In this document: in pieces, positions 36,001 through 47,900 of the stretch
Position numbering within the stretch: the first letter of the stretch is position 1
How the letters are laid out: each line of letters begins with the position of its first letter
NCBI GenBank assembly: GCA_964036665.1
Contig: OZ038526.1
Coordinates: forward strand, 34,720,001-34,784,000
DNA length: 64,000 nucleotides
Direction of reading: 5' to 3'
Source: Gordius sp. MW1
Taxonomy: Eukaryota > Nematomorpha > Gordioida > Gordea > Gordiidae
Made by a program: the position numbers and the translations under genes
Notes under the pieces: generated by a model
The model's database searches: none
Seen by the model: the letters and a program-made list of their open reading frames with translations, nothing else
Told to the model about the DNA's origin: nothing

Positions 36001-38956
36001 ACCGTAAAATTCTATTTCAAGTTGCATAAAGACTTAGATTCACCAGCAAAAAACTTGTTACACCCATTAATTACAGATAGTATAGCATACTAGAAATCAA
36101 CTTTTGAAAGCCAAATTTTAAACTTTAATAAATAGTATTACACGACGGACGGGACAACCAAAAGTGACCCCATAAATTGCGGAAATTCCCATTCATACTT
36201 TCTATAAAAGTAAGTAACACATTTGCTATGCAATTTAAGTAATAAGGGAGGGGAGAAAAAGTTTTTTATAGAAATATAAGTTTCCATACAGGACAGAACG
36301 GACAACCAAAAGCGAGCCAATAAATTGCAGAGCAATTAATAAACAATGCATCCAAGAATTCTAATGTGATCGCCTTTATTAAGATAAAAGATCAAGCTAT
36401 CATGGGCCTAGCCAGCATTGGAATTAGAGGGGGGGGGGCACTAATTATTAAGGGATGGGCAAAATGAACATTTTCTCAAATTTTAACCATAATTTCGCTA
36501 AATTTTAACATATTTTCGGATTTAAAAAGGGGCAGCCTTGCCCCCCCCCCAGCTACGCCCATGCAAGCTACAGCAGAGTATTACCAACGGTTCCACAACC
36601 CTTATGGTGGGCAGCCCCAGCCCGTCGATTTCTAGCTTGACCATCGGCTCCTACACTAGCTATAAATGGTACCAATTGACTGCAGGCCAACGATCGTATT
36701 TTGAGGTTTGGGTCTACGCAAAGCGTGATCAATTTGAGGAACAGCATTTTGTTCCAGGGCACGAAAGCTTCTTTAAGCAACCGCAGAAACGAAGATAGGC
36801 ATTGGTAACGCGTCAACGGGCTAGAATGGGACGGGTGCAGGCATATGGCTAGTATGACGGGTATGTAAGGGTCTGTTGCGTTGGGATATCTGTAGCGATG
36901 TCGTAAAATAACAACAACAAATTAAGTCTCGTAGCCTAGGTAGTATGGATAGCTTAAATTCTTTTTAATAAAATACTTAGAACTTTAATAAAAAAATTAC
37001 CATATCAAAATAAAAACTTAGCAACTTAATAAAATAAACTTAGCCTTTTTAAATAAAAAACATAGCATTTAAAAATAAAAAACTTAGCATTTCCTTTAAA
37101 ATACTTAGCATAAATTACTTAGTTGTAATTTTTTACTTAGCAGTTAAATAACACCCATTAAAAAATATGGCTAAAATTTCAAAAAAATTATCATTTTGCC
37201 CCTCCTTAAATCATTTTTGCCCCTCCCCCCCCCCTAATCTCAATGCTGGCTACGCCTAAGCACATTATGCCTTAAAATTGTAGGTTAGATAGGCCCGCCT
37301 CCTCCATAAACCATTAAGGTTTAGCGCTGCTTTAAATAAAAATTTCGAATCAACTTTTTGCATTTTTAATGATTAAGCGATATGAATAAGCGAAAATTTT
37401 AATTGCTAAATTTTGAGGTGTAAAGGTGCTATTACGGCTCAACATCAATTATGGGTAAATTTTATTTAAAAACAATTTTGGCACGTAATTTTAACTTCAT
37501 GCCCATCAACATATAAATATGCATTTATGAAAGTGTCTTTCAAACATGGGCGTAGACAGGGCAATGGGAGTAGAGGGGGGCAATAATGATTTAGCGAGGG
37601 GAAAAATGATCATTTTTTGAAATTTTAGTCATAATTTTAATAAATTTCAACAAATTTTTGGATTTAGAGAGGGGCAGCCGCCCCTTCCTGCACCCCTCCT
37701 TGGCCACGCCCATGCTTTCAAATCTCTCAAATTTAACCCCTAATACATCGTACCTCTTAATAAAATCCATCAATATGATCATGATACTATTTTGAACCAT
37801 TTCGTTCCTCGAGGTATCCAGTTCCCAAATCAGGGCTGGTAGCGATTTTTTGGCTAGGGATTCGTTGACCAAACAAAACTTACCCAACGCTAGAAACGCG
37901 TGAGACCTAACGCTGTAAAAATAAAAAAAAATATTTTTAAGATGTTAATTAAAAGCTTAGTTTCAAAAAACATTTTAAATGGGTTGACTTAGTACTTTGA
38001 AGGTTGTGTCTGACTTTCGATATTCTTTTCTTTAGTCTTGGGCGATTCTGTTTAATAAAAAATAAAAAAATATATAAACTTTCATAAAATTTTCAAGAAA
38101 CGTTTAGAATAAAGCTAAAAGTTGCCTCAAAAGTTTCATACCTTATTTAAAAATTAATAAATATAATTTATTGAGGTTATATTATAACAAACGTAAAAAG
38201 TCAATGTGAGATTCGCATAGACTACATAGACCGCTCAGGTCATATGATTCATATGGTAAAATGTGTCCCCTTAAATCCACCATTTTGAAATTAACAAACT
38301 CCCATGTCTTTCAGCAGTGTGTATCCCAATGTTAAAACAGAGAAAGTGAATTACCTTTTTTATTAATAAATAAAAAAGAATGTTAATAAATGATTGTTTG
38401 ATAAAATGCTGATGAGACTAAATTGCTTTAACTTCACGTAACACCGCTGTTTTTAATGTTTAACTAGTTAAATATTTTTTATCGCGTTTAAAAAACACTT
38501 TAATCAACCAAAATTACTATAATCTATGTGTCGTCCCTCCCCTTATTGCACATTTCAAAATGGCGGCAAAATGGTACACTCATTCAAAGTTGATGAGCAG
38601 TCTCCAGCGCGTAGCCAGCATAGGAATTAGTAGGGGGCAATAATGATTTAAAGAGGAACAAAATAATCTTTTTTAAAATTTTAGCCATAATTTGAAAAAA
38701 TTTTAGATTTAGAGGGGGGCAGCTGCCTCTCCTTGCCCCCCCCCGGCTACGCCCATGGCAGTCTGTCTAGTCTATATGGAAATTCGTAGTATACCAGAAC
38801 TTTTTTCGGGTGAGGTAGCCTCGCCCGTTTCTAAATTCAAACTGCTTTCCTGACTACTGAAACTGCTATCATCGTTGTGTAAATCCTTTTCGCTCCGACG
38901 TGAAATATGCTGGAAGGAATAATTGGTTCGTGTTCGTTGACGCCCCGTCAAAAAAG
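33049..38956 (-). CDS. NCAPD3: NCAPD3 exons 15-22 (C-terminus)
   Basis: Exons: 38795-38956 (Ser-rich linker), 37996-38047 (52 nt), 37754-37912 (LGKFCLVNESLAKKSLPAL), 36585-36889 (DPYIPVILAICLHP, FLRLLKEAFVPWNKMLFLKL), 35732-35906 (TNPFYNYFLDTVFFLNAFS), 34265-34607 (YNIYLEHLKDDQKFLL), 33264-33401 (KKNVVENILPILLTLKRFLE), 33049-33159 (QPELAEDMEYHSKRDQILKR, stop TAA at 33049-33051). Exon 20 is the one duplicated in inverted orientation at 59370-59706. Confidence 0.92.
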
Positions 38957-41900
38957 CTATATTACAAATATTTAACAATTATATAAGTGCGCCGCCATTC
39001 TAATATAAACTTTATGATTTTTTAAGGTATATAGTCAAAGAGACTGCCCATGTCATATGTGTCATGTGGCAAAATGTGTATAATTAAGGGCTTGTCTTAA
39101 TACCGGATTTTGCTGCGCAGCAAAAATCGTCGTACGGGTTATAACATAGCCCCGTATCTTAACTTCGAATTCACAACAGATTTAAATTTCAGACGCATAA
39201 CATAACAGCGATTTTGTAAGATGCAAAACTTTTCCTAAGCTTAAATGTTGTATAATAAGTTTTTAGGTATTAGCAAAGTTTAGATTTAATCTCAAGAGTG
39301 TTATATGTTCGAGAATGCGTTAATGTCGCTAAAGAATAAATAGTAAATTTAAAGCAAGCAGCGGGCAAAGGGTTTATTTTTTCTAACCTTTACCAAGTTT
39401 TTACGCCTATCAGAGGCAAAAAAAAAAAACCATTTAACAATATCTCCTAACAGTTATTTTCATGACAATCCAACTGTTGAATGCCAAACATCAAAATAGT
39501 TGCCATCTTACTCTACTACAGGTTTATCCCAAATATCCATAATCCTTCTACATGAACAACACAAACTCCACAACCCAAACCGGAATCTGCCCAGTCTGCT
39601 ACAGGTTAGCTTCAATTACCCTCTCTAATTTGATTTACGTTCACGGTCCATTAAAACAGAGGTGCCCAGGCTCTGGAAAACATCCAGCAGCTACAGTCCC
39701 CAAGAGGTCTACCTCTACTCACAACCATTTATTGCATAATACCTACTCCCCGCTCGAAACCACCACTACCAATACATATTCAGACATTCCTCATTCTCCT
39801 GTTAACAGGATTCTAAAAAACATCCCTAAAGGTGCCAGACATCAAGTTCTAATTGCCCTTACTGATGCCATCTCAAAGCTCTCTAAGGACCCAAGCAGCA
39901 CCCTCCATTGGGCCAACCTTTTTCAATTTACTTCCCGTGTCCTTTCAATACCACCATCAAATTACAAAGGTACCCTCTCGAATTGGGTTAAACAAAACTC
40001 AGCAAAATGGGACGTTTCATCACCCCCCATTATCTACGAGCCACACATCCATAAGATTACATCAGTTCAACAAAGAGCCAAACGGGTTTCCTCAAAACTC
40101 AACCACTTTGACATACAGGGTGCCCTTCGCCTGGCCAATTCAGACTGCAAAATTTCCCCAGACACTCAAGAAACCTTCGAATCTTTACAAACTAAACACC
40201 CTGAAAGAAATGGCTCCCAATTTCCCCCTACAATCAACTCCCCCTTCAAGGACTTCACATCGCCCGAAATTCTCGAGGCTATCGGTTCTTTTAAAAAATC
40301 CTCAGTAGGTTCTGGTTTAGACGGCTTCCGTGCTTCACATTTAATAGAATTAACAAGACCTCACATTGACAGGTCTGGCCACTTCACATCCACCCTAGCA
40401 ACCTTCCTTAACCAGGTTATTAAAGGCTTAGTACCTGACGCGATCTCTCCCTATTTTTTTGGGGCCACCTTAATATCTCTTACCAAACCTGATGGTGGCC
40501 TTCGTCCAATTGCCATGGGTTCAATTTTTAGACGCATATGCTGCAAACCTATCATTGCACGAGTAAAATCCGACATTGCAGATCAATTAGCTCCTATCCA
40601 ACTAGGTTTCGGAACCAAGGGTGGTTGTGAAATCGCCTCTCACGCTGTTCGCATAGCCCTAGCCCATCCCGACCATTCGATCCTAGCTAAGATTGACTTC
40701 AAAAACGCATTTAACACGATCTACAGGTCACACTTCTTAACCGAGGCTTACAAATCTCTTCCCGAGTACTCCATTTTCCTTAACGCGTGCTACGCTCCTA
40801 CTTCCATGCTCAACTTTAATTCCAAAATAATTGCATCTAGTGACGGCATTCAACAAGGAGACCCGCTAGGCCCCCTACTATTCTGCCTAGGTATAAAGTC
40901 CCTGACTGAAGACCTAGCCTCTAAATATAATCTATCACTCAACTTGTGGTACCTAGACGATGGTACCATCAAGGGAAATGCCGAAGACGTCAAAGAAGCC
41001 CTCTCATATCTAGAAGTCGAAGCTTCAAAAATTGGTCTCCATCTAAATCATAGCAAGACCGAGGTTTGCAAAAACAATAATGACCCTTTAAGCCTAGACC
41101 CATACTTTGACGCTTTCAAACATATTCACCCTAACGAACTAACGCACTTAGGATCTCCCGTAGGTGGCTCACACCCTTGTAATAAGTCATTAACAGAGAC
41201 AATACAAAAACTAGTAGAAATCAAACCCCTCCTTTCTTACTTGCCAGCCCACCAGGCTTTCTTTTTAATTAAAAACTGCTATTCTTTACCTAAGATAAAT
41301 CATATCTTCAGGTCATCCACCTCATTTTTAAATCCTAATGCTCTATCTATATTCGACCAAAAACTCAAAGGTGTAGTCGAGGAAATCACAAACCTTTCTT
41401 TTACAGGGTCCCAATGGAAACAAGCGTGTCTCCCCACAAAATATGGTGGTTTGGGCCTGAGATCACCCCCTCTAGTAGCTTTGTCGGCCTTCATCTCGAG
41501 CCGACTTTCAGCCAAACCAATCATCGACAAAATAATCGATCAACCAGATCCCTTTACCCAAATCGCTCTCGACATGTGGAGCTCTTTGTCCGACCCTAAC
41601 ACTCCATTCCCTACCATAAACTCTCAAAAAAGTTGGAACACTCCTCTCTACGATCATGCCCTTAAAACTCTTATATCGGGCGCTTCGTTGGAGGAGTTAC
41701 CAGCTTTAAGAAGTTTTGCATCCAGGTCCGGCCACGAGTGGTTGGAGGCCATCCCAAGTCGGACCCATGACCTTCAACTCTCCAACAACGAGTTCAGGAT
41801 CGCAACAGGGCTCCCCCTAGGTTGTGATATAGTTGCCCCTCATCAATGCAACTTATGTGGCTCATCTGTAGGTACAAAAGGTCATCACGGCCTACATTGC

Positions 41901-44900
41901 AAATTTAATAAGGCCAGATTTTTACGTCACACATCTGTTAATGCTCTTCTACAGAAGACATTCAATAAGGCTGGCTTTCCCTCCCAATTGGAGCCTAATG
42001 GTCTTTGCCTTAGCGACAAGAAGAGACCCGATGGACAGACCCTCATCCCATGGGCAAAAGGGCTATGCCTAGCATGGGACTACACTTGTCCGGATGCCTT
42101 TGCACCCTCAAACCATAACAAAGACCCCCTTGTCGATTCTGAAAGAATAAAGTCAGCTAAATACGCAGAACTTAATTCCTCACTCCTTTTCTGCCCTATA
42201 GTGACCACTACCCTTACAACAATAGGGCCTAAAACCCAAGCCCTCCTGAAAGAATTGGGGCGCCGTATAGCTGCCAATACCCTTGACAAAAGGGAAACAT
42301 TTTTTTTAAAACAGAAAATCGGAATTATAATTTGTCATTTCAACGCGATCGCAATTTTTGAATGTTTATCTCGCATATAATTTTTATAGTATATATAGTT
42401 TCATTTAATAAAAGATATCATTAAAAAAAAAAAAAAAAAAAAATCTCAAGAGTTAAAGTAAACAAAAAAACGTTTTTATGTATCAAAAAACTAAATATTA
42501 ATAATTACAACCGAGTTTAACACATGAAATTGAATTGAATATTTAGTCAAAGATAAATTCGCGCGATTTGAATCAATCCAATATTAAGACAAGCCGTAAG
42601 TCTACCATTTTGAATTTAACTATCTCCGAACGTCTTTCCACAGTGTACCCCATCTTTAAAACAGGAAAACTGAATTTACCTCCTCATTAGTTAAAAGGTT
42701 AATGATTATTTAATAAAATTCAAATGGCACTAATTTGCTTCAACATCACATTATCACAGTATTTTAATTTTAATGAATTATGCGGATGATATATTTTAAA
42801 TAGCTATTTTAAATTTTTTACTAATTAAATATTTTTTGTGTGTGATTTAAGAACAGTTTAATTAACTAAAAATTCATATGTTCTTCCCTTATTTGTGCAA
42901 ATTTCAAAATGGCGGGCCAACCCTTGTGATGAGCAGTCCTACATTATAGTTTGCCCTTTTTATAAGATAACTTTTAATCGATAATAATAGGACCGAATTC
43001 TGCACTATGATACTTCAGGACGGTAATGTATATTACCACAAAAAGTTCAGACTTCTTACATTTTATAAGCAATATTTTATTTATTTATTATTTATTTATT
43101 TAATGAATAAATAAAGTCCTTCTAGGAATGGTAAACAAATTACACCTTTTGCGCGCTAAGATTTATGAAAATCGACCTTTTTTTATATTTCTAAAGTTAC
43201 ATATTAAATTTCCATGGAAGGCTTATGGTCTCAGTTTAAACCCTTTATCCATTATAGCTACCTACAAAAATAATCTAGTTGATTCCACTAATTTAAAACA
43301 TCATTTTTATAATCGGTATTTCAACAAAGGTGTGGCATATCCTAAAAAGGGAGACGAATGATGTAGGTCTCGAAAAGTACTGGACATGGAGGTACCGGGA
43401 AAGAGAGGAAGAGGACGACCTCGTGTCACGTGGAAAGGGCAAGTCGACAAAGTTATGAAAACAAAAGATACTTATCAAGACATGGCCCTTACCCGGTCAA
43501 GATAAAAGAAACACATTAAAACAAACCCCACGACTTTGGGACCAAATACTTGATAAAGATGATATTTTTAAACAGTTTTTTTTACATTTTCTAAAGTTTT
43601 GATCCTCATTTTCTCCCTCAGACGGTTGGGCATTCGGGTCAATGATGAGGCATAGGATGGTGTTGTATAGGGATTTGGTGAGGAAATTGGGAAATGCCAA
43701 TACGCATTCCCCCATAAAAAATATGTACTTCGATAGTTTAGTTACATCCAATGGTATTGGGTTGGATCCTAAAAAATGGTATCAAATGTTAGAACTTTGT
43801 TTCTTATAAAATGTAGGATGGATGACAAACGTAAGTCTAATTTGTTCATATAATTATTCGGGCTAAATTTAATGGAAAATTAACCTTCAGGGCACTTACC
43901 TAGCATGCATTTTAGGCTTATAGCATTTATGTCATCAATGGGCGTAGGCATAGCCAAAAAAAGGCAGGGAGGGGCGGCTGCCCCCCCCCCTCAAATCCAA
44001 ATATTGTCATAGAATCCTAGCAAAAATTAAAAGAAATCATTTTGCCCCTTCCTAATTTATCACTGTCCCCTCTAGTTCCACTCTTGGCTACGCCCAGGAT
44101 GTCATCTATTTAAAGACATTAAAAATCACAATCCAAATAGATAAGCTAAGGTATTTCACTATAAACATGCTAATATAGTAGCAGATAGTCATGTTCTAAA
44201 CAAATTAGTATGTATAAGATGCCAATTTTGGACGGCTTTATTTAGAACAATTTCTTCACGGTTTACGTCCATATATAAAACGAGGTTATAAATAGAAGCA
44301 AGAATAAAAAATTTAAAGTTCACTTTTTAGATCTATTTTTTTGTAGATTTTGACCAGTGAAAATCATAAAAAAGAGCTCAAATCTTTTTCAACTCCCTTT
44401 GTTTATGGATTAATAAACTTGACTAAACATTGTCAAAATTAAAAAAATAAATTATCAAGCTAAACGCAATTTAAATCATCAGCACATACATGGGCGCAGC
44501 CAAGGGGGCAGATAGGGGCAGCTCTAAAAATTTGGTCTAATTTATTGATATTATGGCTATTAAAAAAATCATCATTCTGCCCCTCCCTAAATCATTATTG
44601 CCCCCCCTCTAATTCCAATGCTGGCTACACCCATGATCAGTACCTAGACGTACCTAGGCCAAATTGCTGATTTTCTAGCGAACCCGTTAAAACGTAAGTT
44701 CTAACGTTATTAAGAGCTGTACGGAGGACGTCTCTCAATTGATTAGATAACCGTTGCCAAACGTATATAGGCGGTGGCGGAGAATCCCTTTGGGGGCCCG
44801 AACCCACCAACGAGTCGGCCTCGTCGGATGAATCGTTATCGGTCTCGGAGCAAGCAGCGACGTGTACCAAGGCCTTAAACGTTTCTACCAAAGCCGAGCA

Positions 44901-47900
44901 CAGGGCGAAAGTGGGCCAGGAGAAGGACAACAGGCACGTGAGGAGGTTGTGAGGAAGGTCACCACCGTTCGACTTCGCGGGTTCGAGCCCGGCTTCCAAC
45001 GCGCTTAAAATTCGATTTTTTGCTATAGCGTCGCACCTACAAGTTACGAAGCATCTAAGTACCGATAGTACATCTATCATGGTGCATGGCTGAGGCTGAA
45101 AAGGGAAATTAAGTTGGACATGTGGTGTTGAATTTGAAATCATGGCTTGTGAAATCCAATTCCAATGCCCGATCACGTCAATCGTTTTAAAGTTTGCGTC
45201 GGGGTAGGGCTGATTCGTCACGAGTTTATCGAAAGTCGAAACGGGCAAAGTCGAAAGTGGGGCACTTTTGGTTTTGGGACCAAACAAGGCTTCGGGACAG
45301 TACAGGTCGGGTTTGAGTTGACAGACGAGTGCTAACATGAACCAGGCTACCTACGAAGCATGCATGAAAATTGGTAAATTTAATATTGGTAAAAATCAAA
45401 CAAAAATCTTTCATCAATGTTTCGTTAAATCTTTCAAAAATACCTATTATTTCGAAAATTAGTAATATTAATTGCTGTGCAATTTAGGTATACATATCGA
45501 TCGACCTTTTTCCGTATACCCGAAGTGAGGTATTTTTCTTTTACTCCCCCACCCCCCCATCTTTGTAATTCAAGTTGTAACTAATTTAGCACTCGAAATT
45601 AAGGTCCAAATACCCAAAGCTTTTGAGTTCTTACAAGGTCTCCGCTAAACTTTTAATTACTATAGAAAAATGGTGACTTTAATATTGAAACGCATTTTAG
45701 TATATGACTTCAATACTTACACACGTAATCCAAAACATATTTTTGCTTCAAGAATGAAATATTTTTTCAAACAAAAAAACCCACACATTTTCAACTAAAT
45801 ACATTAATACCACCGCTATTACCCTAGAGTGTTGTACAAACGGCTGAGTTTTCTTTGGTCGACCTATGGTTATAGTCGACTAAACATAAACGGACAAAAG
45901 GGTTGTTGGTCTGTTTTTCTTAGTCGACCTCTAGGCTTAGTCGAAATTTGAAAAACAGACCCGAGTCGACCGTTAGCCTTAGTTAAGCCAAAGGTGGACC
46001 GAACAAAACCCAGCCCTTTTTACAACACTGTTACCTTATCGTATGGCGACATAACGAATGATTCCAGCGTAGAAACCAACGTCCTCCAAAACGCGCTATG
46101 GCCATCCCGTTTACTAGAAGTTATCCTATGTTGGGCTTTGGTCTTGTTCGACTGACTCGGCCCACTAGGGCCAGCCGAATTGGAGCAGGGCGGCGTGGTC
46201 TGGGCAGCTATCAAGCGACATTTAATAGAGGCGGCGAGGAGGGAAGAAAACAAATTCCTTAACACAGAGTATGGTTGCGTTTCTTGAGAATGTTCAGATG
46301 GATTAGTATCTCCATCGATGTTGATTGGGTATACGAGGTCCACAAAATTTTTCAATATACCCAGGGCTAAGCAAAAGTCGTTTTCGGTGGCGGAGCTATG
46401 TTGATCGCTTAAAAATGTTATATATTGTATATATATGTAAAAAATAATTATAATCTTGGTAAAATTTGTATATTTATTAAAGTACTGTTGAAAGTTTTAA
46501 AAATACTTTAAAAACGCCTGATATTAATTGCTATGCAATTTATGGGCTCGTTTTTTGGTGTCCGTCCGTCCGTCCGTTGTATCCTCCCTATCTATTTACA
46601 TTGGGTATATTAGGTTATCGCTTTTTTAAATTAATGCATGAGAAAAAGGTGCCCCACCCCTCATCTCTATCTCCCTCGCTTTCGGGCGGGGTCGGGTTTT
46701 AATTGCTACGTTAAATTAATGCATAAGTATATCTATTCGTTTTTGAATTGGGTAACATTGATATTAATTGCTATAATTACCCTATGCCCTCCACTACAAG
46801 GGTTTGGGTTAGAATCTCGGAGTTTTTTTAGACTCTTATGATTGTTCTTGTTACTACCATTGATAATAAGACTTTTTGGCCGTCTGCTGGCTGCTGACCA
46901 ATGAAAAAAATGACCATTGGCCAAAATGTGAATCCAAGTTTATTTTTTCTTTTTTTTGACTATTATGATTGTTCCTGTTACTACCATTGCTAATACGACT
47001 TTTCGGCCGTCCACTGGCTGCTGACCAAAGAAAAAATGACCATTGGCCAAAATGTGAATCCAAGTTTATTTTTTCGTTTTTTTTGACTATTATGATTGTT
47101 CCTGTTACTACCATTGCTATTATGACTTTTTGGCCGTCTGCTGGCTGCTGACCAATGAAAAAAATGACCATTGGTCAAAATGTGAATCCAAGTTTATTTT
47201 TTCGTTTTTTTTTGATTATTATGATTGTTCCTGTTACTACCATTGCTATTATGACTTTTTGGCCGTCCGCTGGCTGCTGACCAATGGAAAAAATGACCAT
47301 TGGCCAAAATGTGATTCCAAGTTTTTTTTTCGTTTTAGTTTTGACTATTACGATTGTTCTTGTTACTATCATTGATAATAAGAGTTTATGGCCGTCCGCT
47401 GGCTGCTGACCAATGAAAAAAATGACCATTGGCCAAAATGTGAATCCGAGTTTATTTTTTCGTTTTTTTGACTATTATGATTATTCCTGTTACTACCATT
47501 GCTATTATGACTTTTTGGCCATCCGCTGGCTGCTGACCGATGGAAAAAATGACCATTGGCCAAAATGTGATTCCAAGTTTTTTTTTCGTTTTAGTTTTGA
47601 CTATTATGATTGTTCCTGTTACTACCATTGCTATTATAACTTTTTGGCCGTCTGCTGGCTGCTGACCAATGAAAAAAATGATTATTGGCCAAAATGTAAA
47701 TCGAAATTATTTTTTTCGTTTTTTTTTGACTATTATGATTGTTCCTGTTCCTACCATTGCTATTATGACTTTTTGGCCGTCCGCTGGCTGCTGACCAATG
47801 GAATAAAATGACCATTGGCCAAAATGTGATTCGAAATTTTTTTTCTCGTTTTTTTTGACTATTATGAATTTATATCCACTTTTACCGTGTCCTGGCTGCT

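Larger units (their letters stand above)
39041..42941. repeat. Nested insertion: repeat F, then a GGCTTGTCTTAATA element, then the retrotransposon
   Basis: Repeat F sequence stops at about 39097 and resumes at about 42597. The interruption is bounded by GGCTTGTCTTAATA (39097-39110) and its complement TATTAAGACAAGCC (42584-42597). Removing the retrotransposon at 39300-42441 leaves an element of about 360 bp with these inverted ends. Confidence 0.7.
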
